From Leptospirillum ferrooxidans C2-3 (lineage in GTDB: Bacteria > Nitrospirota > Leptospirillia > Leptospirillales > Leptospirillaceae), in contig NC_017094.1 of assembly GCF_000284315.1 (NCBI RefSeq), positions 1,705,486-1,769,485 of the forward strand: 64,000 bases of DNA, in the 5' to 3' direction. How positions within the stretch are numbered: the stretch's first letter is position 1; each line of letters starts with the position of its first letter. Shown here in pieces: positions 36,036 to 44,916 of this stretch. Both the position numbers and the translations under genes were made by a program. The notes beneath the pieces are model-generated. The model was not told where the DNA came from. It did not search any database and saw nothing but the letters and a program-made list of their open reading frames with translations.

Positions 36036-38084
36036 TCATCTCCCTGAGATAAAAAGAGTCGGAGGGGACTTCTGGAGAACAGCGTGGTTCCAGAGAACCT
36101 CCCTCGCATAACGCCTGGTCTCAGTATAGGGAATCCCTTCGATAAAAAAGTCCCAATCCATCGATGCAATGCCTGACCACCTGACAATCGAGTGCATTCC
36201 CGCATTATAGGAGGCAACCGCACGCTCCGGGTTTCCCGGAAAATGATCAAATAGTCTCTTCAGATATAGACCACCAATCAGGGCATTGACATAATCACCC
36301 CGAAGTGACCCGAGATTCAAGCGGGCATCCTCCAAAAGCGAAGGGCTCTCATGACTGATCGTGGAGAGTGCCGTCATCGGCATGAGCTGCATCACTCCCA
36401 TGGCTCCATCGATAGACAGGACCGTTGGATCAAACCGGCTTTCCTGCCGGGCAATGGACACAGCCCATGTAACCGGAACCCCCGACCGCTGAAAAGCGGA
36501 AATTACTGATGGAGAAAGAGACTCGGTCTTGGATAAAACAATCGATGGTCGAGTTCTTCCAAGAACAGCATCGATCAGGAGAAGTTTTCGGACGGGATCA
36601 AGATGAAGATCCAAAGCTCCATACCTGAGAAATCTCTCCTTCGTCATCAAATGATCCCGATACGCAACATAATCGGTCCAGGCGGCCCCCCACAACCCCA
36701 ATTGAATCAACTTCAGAAGCCTCTGCCGATGGGACAACGTCAAATGAGACATCTGTGGAGACGGATGATGGAAGGCAACAGGCAAACTCCCGCAATCGTC
36801 TCCGCAGGACAAACTCGCCCAAAGCGAATAAACAGACTCGGGCCATAACTTCATGACCTTGCGGTAGCGTCTTTGGGCTTGTTCAAGTCGATGTTCCCGT
36901 GCATCGAGTCTTCCCAAAAAATAAGTGACACGGGGAAGAAGCTCATCATCCCCTTCATCTATCAGGATTGAGGAAAGCTCCTTCCATAGGGTACGGGCTT
37001 GTTCTGTTTCTCCATGGGAAAAGAACCAGAGCCCTGAAAGCCACAAGGAAGTCTCGCCGGATGAGAGGGACTTCAGCGGAGGCGGAGGTAACCAGAGAGG
37101 ATCAAAAGTGGTTTTTCCCGACGCAATCGAGGCCCGGAGAGAAGCATTGGAAAGGACTCTTCCTGCTATAGACAAAGGATAACGGGAGAGAAAATGGTGA
37201 AGGCAATCTTGCTTCACCGTGTTGGAACCTTCTGCCGAGCACCCTTCAAGCCACAAAGATGACAAAAGCTTTGCCCCTTTTGCCGACTTGCCTTTTTCAA
37301 TCAGGGACAGTGCCTCATCTTTTCTGGACTCGGAAAGAAGGCCGGAAGCCGCAAAAAGGATTGCCCGGTCGCGATAGGGAAAAGCAGGACGAGTTTTGAG
37401 ATAGGCCAATGCTTCATTCAAAACAATTTTCTTTTGTCCCATGGAATAAAGTGTTCTCCAACGTGGGATCAGGAATGCCCCCATGGATGCGTTATTTGGT
37501 AAACGCTGGAGGGCAAGCCCCGCTTCCGGAGCAAGAGGATGATCCTGGTAAATGCTCTTCCAAAGTGCCAAAGCCCGTTGGAAATGGCCCCGGTGATATT
37601 CCAACAGGGATCGTTGCCACAACGCCTGAGCGGAATGGGAACCAGATCCTCCTTCCGGATGAAAATAATTCGAGTCTGGGAACATTGCTGACAATCGGCG
37701 AAAAAGAGAGTCCCCTGAATATTTCTTTCCCATCTGTCCCTGGTAGGCTCTCCAGAAAACAAGGTCCGCATTCCTGCCCACATGTCTCAGGACTTTCCTG
37801 ATTTTGGAATCCGACAGGGAAGCTGGAGGATTGAGGTATCCTTCAAGGAGGTAATATTGATTGCGTCGCTGCCGGGAAAATCCATTGACTTCCGGGACTG
37901 TAATCTTTCGGATGTCTGCTTTCGCCTTTTTTTCATCCCCAAAAGACAGATCTCTGACAACCCTGACAAGTGGATTTCCAGAAGATCGACCCTGGAGGGA
38001 AGTATCCGCATAAGCAGAAAAAAATGGGAAAAGAATCGTTATGGAAACAGACAAGACAATCCCGGAGAACCTATTGAATGACAT
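36036..38084 (-). CDS. Soluble lytic murein transglycosylase-like protein
   Basis: A protein of 682 residues with an N-terminal signal peptide (about 1-26, ending SAYA). A long helical superhelix of repeats follows, and the C-terminal SLT domain has the catalytic glutamate near residue 548 in ARQESRFDP, then GAMGVMQLMPMTA and ASYNAGMHSI. It cleaves peptidoglycan to 1,6-anhydro products in the periplasm. The start lies inside the end of the TonB-like gene with GGAGGG just upstream, so the two are coupled. Together with zapA and the coiled-coil gene downstream it forms an envelope and division cluster. Confidence 0.92.
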   Translation of the reverse strand: MSFNRFSGIVLSVSITILFPFFSAYADTSLQGRSSGNPLVRVVRDLSFGDEKKAKADIRKITVPEVNGFSRQRRNQYYLLEGYLNPPASLSDSKIRKVLRHVGRNADLVFWRAYQGQMGKKYSGDSLFRRLSAMFPDSNYFHPEGGSGSHSAQALWQRSLLEYHRGHFQRALALWKSIYQDHPLAPEAGLALQRLPNNASMGAFLIPRWRTLYSMGQKKIVLNEALAYLKTRPAFPYRDRAILFAASGLLSESRKDEALSLIEKGKSAKGAKLLSSLWLEGCSAEGSNTVKQDCLHHFLSRYPLSIAGRVLSNASLRASIASGKTTFDPLWLPPPPLKSLSSGETSLWLSGLWFFSHGETEQARTLWKELSSILIDEGDDELLPRVTYFLGRLDAREHRLEQAQRRYRKVMKLWPESVYSLWASLSCGDDCGSLPVAFHHPSPQMSHLTLSHRQRLLKLIQLGLWGAAWTDYVAYRDHLMTKERFLRYGALDLHLDPVRKLLLIDAVLGRTRPSIVLSKTESLSPSVISAFQRSGVPVTWAVSIARQESRFDPTVLSIDGAMGVMQLMPMTALSTISHESPSLLEDARLNLGSLRGDYVNALIGGLYLKRLFDHFPGNPERAVASYNAGMHSIVRWSGIASMDWDFFIEGIPYTETRRYAREVLWNHAVLQKSPPTLFISGR

Positions 38085-39210
38085 GGAACCCTCCGTTATA
38101 AAAAATAAAGGCCCAGGTCAATGTTAGCTCTTTTTTATGAAAGGCGGTCGGGAGTGGAATATAGGGAGATGCCACACGGACAATTCTCAATGCTTCTTCG
38201 TCAAGAATGGCCGACCCGGAACTTCTTGAAAGAGTCACCCCGTCCAGTGTTCCGTCCGCAAGGATTCGGAAGGTCACAAGAGCCCGGCCCGTTATTCCCC
38301 GAGAGGCAGCCTCTTCAGGATATTCTCCTATTGTCTCAAAGCGTTCCTGTATTCGCTTTATATAGCTTGAATAGGTTTCATCTTCCAGATTGGCCATAAT
38401 CCGGTCTGTTGGATCGGGCTTGTCCGAATATGCCGGAGATAGATCCTTGGAAAGATTCAGGTTCTTGGAAAAAGGATCCCCCAGAGATTCCTGGGACAAG
38501 ATCCGATTGAGATCCTTTGGTGAGATTTTCCGGACAATTTTCGTTGGTTTTTCCGGTTTTTCACTTGGAGAGACTGGAGCCGTTTTAGCCATTCGTTCAG
38601 AATGTTTTTCAGTCTCCTTGGCTTTGTTATGATTAGGGTGATCATGCCTTTCGGATTTTTTGACCTGTGAAAGCCCGGGTTCCATCTTGGCAAGGGGAGC
38701 TTCCCTTTCCGGCTCCGATGGTGCAACCTTTGGACGGGGCGTTACCACTCTTGGCGGAGGGGGTGCGGTCGATGGCCTTAAAACTGTTTTCGAGTCATGA
38801 TGGTTAGGCTTGCCTGAAAGGGAATGTCCTTTCGGAAGCGGCGGAGCAACCGTCCGGGTCGATTGAGGAACCTTTGATGGATCAAGGATGTCAACAAATA
38901 CAGGCTTTCTTTCTTCTGCCAGCTTTTTTCTCATCGCCTCGGTCATCGGTGGTTTTTGTGGAGCGATCAGATCCTCAAGACGATTCAAAAGCGCAGGATC
39001 CTTGATCATCAAAAGCAACAAGGAGCCGTGAAGCAGGATGGAGACAAGGACAAACCAGCGAAAGGCCCACCGTATATCGTCTTCACCATGGTTAACAAGA
39101 ATCAGCGCCTGCCGGTAAGGAGGCTTTTCAAATGCATCGAATTCGATGATACCCGCTCCTCGAAAGGCGCAACTCGCCCACGGTTGATTTTTCTCTCTTC
39201 TTGAGTCCAA
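38071..39210 (-). CDS. TonB-like energy-transducer protein
   Basis: A protein of about 379 residues with a cytoplasmic N-terminus and one membrane helix at about 48-70 (FRWFVLVSILLHGSLLLLMI). A long periplasmic linker rich in P, K and E follows, then a C-terminal TonB-type domain (about 290-379) containing GITGRALVTFRILADGTLD and SSGSAILDEEALRIV. TonB proteins couple the proton gradient to outer-membrane transporters, but no exbB/exbD or TonB-dependent receptor is in the window. The start is a TTG without a clear ribosome site; no ATG lies before the membrane helix in frame, so the true start could be shorter. Confidence 0.85.
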   Translation of the reverse strand: MDSRREKNQPWASCAFRGAGIIEFDAFEKPPYRQALILVNHGEDDIRWAFRWFVLVSILLHGSLLLLMIKDPALLNRLEDLIAPQKPPMTEAMRKKLAEERKPVFVDILDPSKVPQSTRTVAPPLPKGHSLSGKPNHHDSKTVLRPSTAPPPPRVVTPRPKVAPSEPEREAPLAKMEPGLSQVKKSERHDHPNHNKAKETEKHSERMAKTAPVSPSEKPEKPTKIVRKISPKDLNRILSQESLGDPFSKNLNLSKDLSPAYSDKPDPTDRIMANLEDETYSSYIKRIQERFETIGEYPEEAASRGITGRALVTFRILADGTLDGVTLSRSSGSAILDEEALRIVRVASPYIPLPTAFHKKELTLTWAFIFYNGGFHVIQ

Positions 39211-39232
39211 ATTGAACCATCTATGGTTTCCC

Positions 39233-39261
39233 TTGTGATATTCTATTCGAACAACTAATCA
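39233..39261 (+). promoter_or_regulatory. Possible promoter for rsmA
   Basis: TTGTGA and TAATCA lie 17 bases apart, about 40 bases before the rsmA start, in the short divergent region between the TonB-like gene and rsmA. Both boxes deviate from consensus, so this is only a candidate. Confidence 0.3.
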
Positions 39262-39300
39262 AAACAAAATCTCAAGATCGGAGAAGCTCCTGCTCCCCCC

Positions 39301-40152
39301 ATGGAAAAGATGATGACGATCCCGCCCCACAGAGCCAGAAAAAGTCTGGGGCAAAATTTTCTGACTGATCCGTCCATAGCTCAAAAAATTGTGGATTTCC
39401 TTGATCCCGCCATTCCGAAGGAAACACCATTGATAGAGATCGGACCGGGGAAAGGGATTCTCACAAGGGCTCTCCTGAATAAAACATCAAACCTTATCCT
39501 TCTGGAAAAGGATAACACTCTGATTCCAGACCTAACGGAGCGTTTCGGAACCATTCCCGGAGTCAGGATCATCCGGGCCGATGCGCTTGATTATCCTTTT
39601 GGGGAAGGAGATGCCTACCAGTCTCCCCCATTCTCCGGAGGGGACTACCGGATCGTGTCAAACCTCCCATACAATATATCCGTACCATTGTTGTTTCGAT
39701 TTTTGTCGACTCCAAAACCGCCCTTGGAAATGGTCCTGATGTTCCAGCGTGAAGTGGCCAGAAGGATCGTTGCTTCCACAGGATCCGATGATTACGGACA
39801 TCTGTCGGTAGCGATGGCGCTTTCGGCTTCGGCAAGAAAGGTTCTCGATCTGAAGCCCGGATCTTTCTATCCGGCACCAAAGGTTCACTCCTCTGTTGTT
39901 CTGATCCAGCCAAGGATCTTTGAGAGCGATGGAGAGAGGGAACAAATACGCAATGCATTAACTTTATCCAGAAAACTTTTTTCTTACAGGAGAAGGACCC
40001 TTCAAAACGCTCTACAACTGGCTTTTCCAGAAACACCTAAGAGTGATTTTGAGGAGATCATCAATCTATCAGGACTTTCTCCGGCAAAAAGAGTCGAACG
40101 GTTGCTTCCGGAGGAATTTCATCTCATATCCATGACAATGCAAGAAACCTGA
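39301..40152 (+). CDS. rsmA: 16S rRNA dimethyladenosine transferase
   Basis: A protein of 283 residues. The family N-terminus KSLGQNFLTDP, the SAM loop IEIGPGKGILT (about 46-55) and the catalytic NLPYN (121-125) are all present. The enzyme dimethylates two adjacent adenines at the 3' end of 16S rRNA (KsgA activity). The ATG at 39301 is followed by two more ATGs within five codons and no ribosome site is distinctive, so the start could shift by a few residues. It opens the plus-strand gene run. Confidence 0.96.
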   Translation: MEKMMTIPPHRARKSLGQNFLTDPSIAQKIVDFLDPAIPKETPLIEIGPGKGILTRALLNKTSNLILLEKDNTLIPDLTERFGTIPGVRIIRADALDYPFGEGDAYQSPPFSGGDYRIVSNLPYNISVPLLFRFLSTPKPPLEMVLMFQREVARRIVASTGSDDYGHLSVAMALSASARKVLDLKPGSFYPAPKVHSSVVLIQPRIFESDGEREQIRNALTLSRKLFSYRRRTLQNALQLAFPETPKSDFEEIINLSGLSPAKRVERLLPEEFHLISMTMQET

Positions 40153-40228
40153 AACAAAAACACGAATACACCGGAGAAATCTTTGAGAACCGGAATCCGA
40201 ACAAACAGAACAAGGAGAATATTATCCA

Positions 40229-41929
40229 GTGAATGCAGATATCCAGCCCATTGCCCCACCTGAACCGATCTTACCCGGAAAAGTAAGAATCATTCCATTA
40301 GGTGGAATCGGTGAAATTGGAATGAACATGACCGCATATGAAACATCCGAGGGAATTATTGTTGTGGATTGCGGCGTCCTTTTCCCGGAGGACGATCTTC
40401 TCGGCATTGACCTGATCATCCCAGACTTTTCCTATCTCAAGGAAAATCGTAAAAAAGTTCTTGCACTTTTCCTGACCCATGGTCATGAAGACCATATTGG
40501 AGCCGTCCCCTACTTTCTTCGGGAGTTCAATGTTCCGATTTTTGGAACAGCACTGACACTTGGACTTCTTGAAGGCAAGCTCAAGCAACATAAAAACATT
40601 ACAGAAACGAAGCTTGTGACACTGAAGCCGAGAGAAGCCTGCACAATGGGGCCCTTTTCGGTCGAACCCATCCGGATTACCCATTCCATCGCAGACGGGG
40701 TTTCCTTTGCGATCACAACGGAGGCCGGCACAATCCTCCATACCGGTGACTTTAAGGTTGACCTGACCCCCATCGACGGAGAGCATTTCGACATGCACCG
40801 ATTTTGCGCACTCGGAGACCAGGGCATCCTCTGTCTCATGAGTGACAGCACCAATTCAGAAAAATCCGGGCTTTCCCTGTCGGAAGCCCTCGTGGCTGAA
40901 CCACTTCATCAGTTGATCTCAATGGCACCAGGAAGGGTCATCGTGGCAACATTCTCATCCAATATCCACAGATTGCAACAGGTGGCGGATGTTTCTATCC
41001 GGCTGGGAAGAAAGATTGCATTTACTGGCCGCTCGATGGAAACAAACTACAAGATCGCTACTGAACTGGGTTATCTGCACATCCCTGCGGACAAGGTTAT
41101 AAAACTTGACCAGGCAACCCTACTTCCCCCCGGGGAGGTGACAATCATCACAACCGGAAGCCAGGGGGAGCCAATGAGTGCCCTTTTCCGTATGGCTCTT
41201 GGTGATCACAAACATATTGCCATCGGACCAAATGACACGATTTTGTTATCCGCACGGGTAATTCCCGGAAACGAAAGGGCCATCGGCAAAATCATCAACC
41301 TCCTCTCCAGAAAAGGCGCTGTTGTCCATTATCAGAGAGTCTCTGAAATACATGTTTCTGGCCATGCAAGTCAGGAAGATCAAAAGATGATGATCCGGAT
41401 GCTCAAACCAAAGTTCTTTGTACCCATGCATGGTGAGTACAGAATGCTTTCAAGACATGCAAAGACAGCCATGGCTACAGGGGTCCCGGAACATAATGTT
41501 TTTGTCATTGAAAACGGTGATGTCCTTGAACTTGGGCCGGATCAGGCTGAAGTACTTCAGAAGATACCCAGCGGAAGAACCTTTGTGGATGGAAAAGGTG
41601 TTGGAGATGTCGAAGAAGTTGTGATCCGCGATCGACAAAGGCTTGGCTCGGATGGCATTGTGACCGTGATCGTTGCACTTTCCCAGCAAACTGGTGATAT
41701 GGTCATGGGTCCTGAAGTCACAACCAGGGGTGTTGTCCTCTCAGATCTTTCTCTCGAACTGACAGCGCTGATCAAAACTCATGTGGAAATTGCCATCAAC
41801 TCCTCCGAGCCTGAGGTCAGGAAAGAGTCATCCGCTCTCAAAACAATGATCCACAATAGCCTTAGAAAGTATTTCAAGAAGAACTTTGAGCGGGACCCTG
41901 TCATCATTCCCATCATACTCGAGATGTAA
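40229..41929 (+). CDS. rnj: Ribonuclease J
   Basis: A protein of 566 residues with metallo-beta-lactamase and beta-CASP domains. The metal site is FLTHGHEDHIG (His84, His86, Asp88, His89), with GDFKVDLTP and SGHASQEDQKMMIRML further along. RNase J combines 5'-3' exonuclease and endonuclease activity. The GTG start has AAGGAG eleven bases upstream. With rny in the same window, this organism has the Bacillus-type RNA decay enzymes although its envelope genes are those of a diderm. Confidence 0.96.
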   Translation: MNADIQPIAPPEPILPGKVRIIPLGGIGEIGMNMTAYETSEGIIVVDCGVLFPEDDLLGIDLIIPDFSYLKENRKKVLALFLTHGHEDHIGAVPYFLREFNVPIFGTALTLGLLEGKLKQHKNITETKLVTLKPREACTMGPFSVEPIRITHSIADGVSFAITTEAGTILHTGDFKVDLTPIDGEHFDMHRFCALGDQGILCLMSDSTNSEKSGLSLSEALVAEPLHQLISMAPGRVIVATFSSNIHRLQQVADVSIRLGRKIAFTGRSMETNYKIATELGYLHIPADKVIKLDQATLLPPGEVTIITTGSQGEPMSALFRMALGDHKHIAIGPNDTILLSARVIPGNERAIGKIINLLSRKGAVVHYQRVSEIHVSGHASQEDQKMMIRMLKPKFFVPMHGEYRMLSRHAKTAMATGVPEHNVFVIENGDVLELGPDQAEVLQKIPSGRTFVDGKGVGDVEEVVIRDRQRLGSDGIVTVIVALSQQTGDMVMGPEVTTRGVVLSDLSLELTALIKTHVEIAINSSEPEVRKESSALKTMIHNSLRKYFKKNFERDPVIIPIILEM

Positions 41930-42014
41930 AAATGTCCCATAAAATCATATCAGCAGGAAAATCTTGAGTGTGGACAAACTGACGGAAAAGGACTCCTCCA
42001 GGGAGTCTCATCAT

Positions 42015-44213
42015 ATGAACACGCTCCTTCGAAGAGTGCAGCAAGTTTTTCTCTGGACGCTCACTTTGTTTCTCTTGATGTCCCTGTTGACATCAAACAG
42101 CAGCGACCCGTCCATCCTGACCGTCTCAAGCCTTTCCATACCCCGAAACACCATGGGTTTCTGGGGTGCGAGTGTGGCAGCCGTCCTTTATGAATCGCTT
42201 GGGCTATCCGCCATTCTTGCCCCTATCCTTCTGGCGAGTCTTTCACTTTTTCACCGACAGTCAAAAAATCCACCCCCATGGTCTATCCTGGGATGGATTC
42301 TCTTAACACTCTCCCTCCCACCACTTCTTTGCATGATATTTTCCAAAACTCTCACCGCCCCATACCAGCCTGGTGGCACCATTGGTGCAAAAATTCTTGC
42401 CTTTTCCCTTTCAAAGCTGAACAAGCCTGGCTCCATGCTCATTCTGGGAGGAATGCTGCTCACATCGCTTTTATTTCTTCTTGCTCCAATTGTGGCCTTT
42501 ATTGGAAGTCAAAAAGGAATATCCATCACAGACTGGCTGAGACAAAAAAGGGACTCGATCAGATCTCTATTGGTCAAGGACACCGATCCCCAATACATCG
42601 TTGTAAAAGAAGAAGAGACCTCACCATTGAATCCGAGCCAGATGGTTGAACCCCTGCCAGCAAAAGAAGAAGCCGTCGAGCAAAAACCAAAACCGAACCC
42701 AAATTCCAAAAAGAATCTCCCCGGACCTTCTGGCCCATCCGATTTTTCCAGACCACCCCTCCCGACCAGTGACCTTCTCGATCCATCGGGAACAGCAAAG
42801 GAGGTCATGCCCCAATCTCAAATAAGGGAAACAGAGAAAACACTTGCCGACCTTTTCAGGACTTATGGCGTCCCGGGAAAGATGGTTGGATCCCAACCCG
42901 GTCCCGTCGTGACCCTCTTTGAATTTCTGCCTGCTCCTGGAACAAAGGTCAGCCGGGTGACAAGTCTGACCAGCGAAATTTCCATGGCATTAAAAGCCCC
43001 TCAAGTCAATCTCCATGTTCCCATTCCCGGAAAATCCACGATTGGCCTCGAAGTTCCAAACCCTGTCAGACAACTTGTGACTTTCAGGGAAATCCTTTCC
43101 AGTCCCAGCTTTCGCTCTATCAACTCCCCCCTCTCCCTGGCCATCGGGAAAACGATCAACGGTGATCCCTACGCAGTGGATCTTGCCAGAATGCCGCATC
43201 TCTTAATTGCCGGTGCAACGGGAACGGGAAAATCCGTCTGCATGAATGTCCTCATTGCAAGCATTCTCATGAGCGCAAGACCGGAAGATGTCAGATTTAT
43301 CATGATCGACCCCAAAAGACTCGAGTTTGCGCCCTATGAAGGCATACCACATCTTCTGGGACCGGTCATAACCGACCCCAAGATTGCCGCATCCAAACTG
43401 CGGATTCTCGCAGATGAGATGATCAGGCGATATGATTTGATGAAAGACACCGGTGTCAGAAACATCAGCGAATACAGAAAGGCGGTGCCTGAGAAAGACT
43501 GGTTCCCCTTCATAGTGGTCTTGATCGACGAACTTGCCGATCTCATGCTGAGTCTGAAAAAAGATGTGGAACCGCCCATTATTCGGCTGGCCCAGATGGC
43601 GAGAGCGGCCGGCATCCATTTGATACTGGCAACACAAAGACCGTCTGTTGCTGTCCTGACCGGGCTGATCAAAGCAAATATTCCGACAAAGATCGCATTT
43701 CAGGTAACAAGCCAGATCGACTCCAGGGTCATACTCGACCAAGGAGGTGCAGAAAGTCTTCTGGGGGCTGGCGATATGCTGATGAGGCCTCCGGGAACGG
43801 ATGCGCTCAGGAGACTTCATGGAGCCTTTATTTCCGAATCAGAACTTTCAAGGCTTGTTACCTTCTGGAAAGAATCTCCCCGAGTCTCCACTGGAACAGA
43901 CAACAGCCTTGGCGATATCATGGAAAGGTTGACCCTTTCGGAAATTCCCGGAGATCAGCAAACCCGATACGGCTCCATGGACGATGATGACTCCTCGGAT
44001 TCCAATGATGGCCTCTATGAAGAAGCAGTCGCCATTGTCCGACGGCAGGGCAAAGCTTCCACATCCCTCATACAGAGACACCTCCGGATCGGCTACAACC
44101 GGGCGGCTCGCATCATTGAACGAATGGAAGAGGAAGGGCTGATCGGAAAACAGGATGGCAGTAAACCGAGACCGCTTTTAAAAGGACATAGAAATCATGA
44201 ACAGGAAGATTGA
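42015..44213 (+). CDS. ftsK: DNA translocase FtsK/SpoIIIE
   Basis: A protein of about 732 residues. There are four N-terminal membrane helices (to about 165), a proline- and lysine-rich linker, and a motor domain with Walker A GATGTGKSVCMN, FIVVLIDELADLM as the Walker B region, and LATQRPSVAVLTGLIKANIP. The C-terminal winged helix (RQGKASTSLIQRHLRIGYNRA) is the gamma domain that reads KOPS-like sequences. It moves chromosome ends through the division septum. The ATG at 42015 has GGGAG nine bases upstream; an in-frame TTG at 41964 is less likely. It overlaps lolA by 17 bases. Confidence 0.95.
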   Translation: MNTLLRRVQQVFLWTLTLFLLMSLLTSNSSDPSILTVSSLSIPRNTMGFWGASVAAVLYESLGLSAILAPILLASLSLFHRQSKNPPPWSILGWILLTLSLPPLLCMIFSKTLTAPYQPGGTIGAKILAFSLSKLNKPGSMLILGGMLLTSLLFLLAPIVAFIGSQKGISITDWLRQKRDSIRSLLVKDTDPQYIVVKEEETSPLNPSQMVEPLPAKEEAVEQKPKPNPNSKKNLPGPSGPSDFSRPPLPTSDLLDPSGTAKEVMPQSQIRETEKTLADLFRTYGVPGKMVGSQPGPVVTLFEFLPAPGTKVSRVTSLTSEISMALKAPQVNLHVPIPGKSTIGLEVPNPVRQLVTFREILSSPSFRSINSPLSLAIGKTINGDPYAVDLARMPHLLIAGATGTGKSVCMNVLIASILMSARPEDVRFIMIDPKRLEFAPYEGIPHLLGPVITDPKIAASKLRILADEMIRRYDLMKDTGVRNISEYRKAVPEKDWFPFIVVLIDELADLMLSLKKDVEPPIIRLAQMARAAGIHLILATQRPSVAVLTGLIKANIPTKIAFQVTSQIDSRVILDQGGAESLLGAGDMLMRPPGTDALRRLHGAFISESELSRLVTFWKESPRVSTGTDNSLGDIMERLTLSEIPGDQQTRYGSMDDDDSSDSNDGLYEEAVAIVRRQGKASTSLIQRHLRIGYNRAARIIERMEEEGLIGKQDGSKPRPLLKGHRNHEQED

Positions 44214-44916
44214 TACAAAAGTGGTAATCCCGACCACGCTATCCAGAGTGGCGGCCATTGCCTGGCTCGCACTACCTGCTTTTCTGTTTTCCATCTCAGC
44301 CATCCCTGTTCATGCGGAAGAGCTCTCCCCCCAGGGGATGTTGAAAAAAATGTCAGCCTCCGTCAAAAAACACCCTGGCTTTACTGCAAGATTCCGCCAG
44401 ACACTCTCCCCGCCAAATAGTGGAGCGATCCGGTCGGAGGGAGACCTGATTTTTGGGCAGGGAGGAAAAATGATCCTCCATTACCAAAAACCCAAGGGAC
44501 AGGTCCTTCTGCTGTTAGGAAACAAAATGTCATTTTATATTCCTCAAAACACTCAGTTGATCAACAAAACACTCAAAAGCCGGACCATTCCGGAGACCCC
44601 TGCACTTTTGCTGGAAAAAATCGCAGAGCTTGACCAATATTTCTACATACGTCCCGAGTCTCCCGGGAAAAGTGTTTCGGGGGAGACGATTTCTTTGGTA
44701 CCCAAAGAAGCAGACAGACATCTGGCCCTCGCCAGAATTACCATCGACCCCAAAACATGGCTTCCCCAAAAAATTGTGTTCATGGAGGTCAACGGCGTCA
44801 TACTTTCGATCACCCTTACCGATATCCGGACACTTTCGACACTCCCCAACCAATCGTTCACAATGGACATCCCTCCGGGAACAACCATTGCCCAAAGCCC
44901 TGAAGGATCAAACTGA
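44197..44916 (+). CDS. lolA: Outer-membrane lipoprotein carrier LolA-like
   Basis: A protein of 239 residues with a signal peptide ending near residue 40 (IPVHA). The mature part matches LolA: HPGFTARFRQTL, EGDLIFGQGGKMILHYQKPKG at about residues 79-99, and the MSFYIPQNTQLI strand. LolA shuttles lipoproteins from LolCDE across the periplasm. It lies after ftsK, an order found in several bacteria, and its stop overlaps the uvrA start by one base (TGATG). The basic region before the signal helix is longer than usual, so translation could begin slightly later. Confidence 0.88.
   Translation: MNRKIDTKVVIPTTLSRVAAIAWLALPAFLFSISAIPVHAEELSPQGMLKKMSASVKKHPGFTARFRQTLSPPNSGAIRSEGDLIFGQGGKMILHYQKPKGQVLLLLGNKMSFYIPQNTQLINKTLKSRTIPETPALLLEKIAELDQYFYIRPESPGKSVSGETISLVPKEADRHLALARITIDPKTWLPQKIVFMEVNGVILSITLTDIRTLSTLPNQSFTMDIPPGTTIAQSPEGSN

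Noticed and set aside
43203-43820. A 205-codon open frame on the minus strand opposite the FtsK motor domain
   Set aside because: Rich in Cys, His and Gln, with no domain, fully inside a well-supported ftsK.
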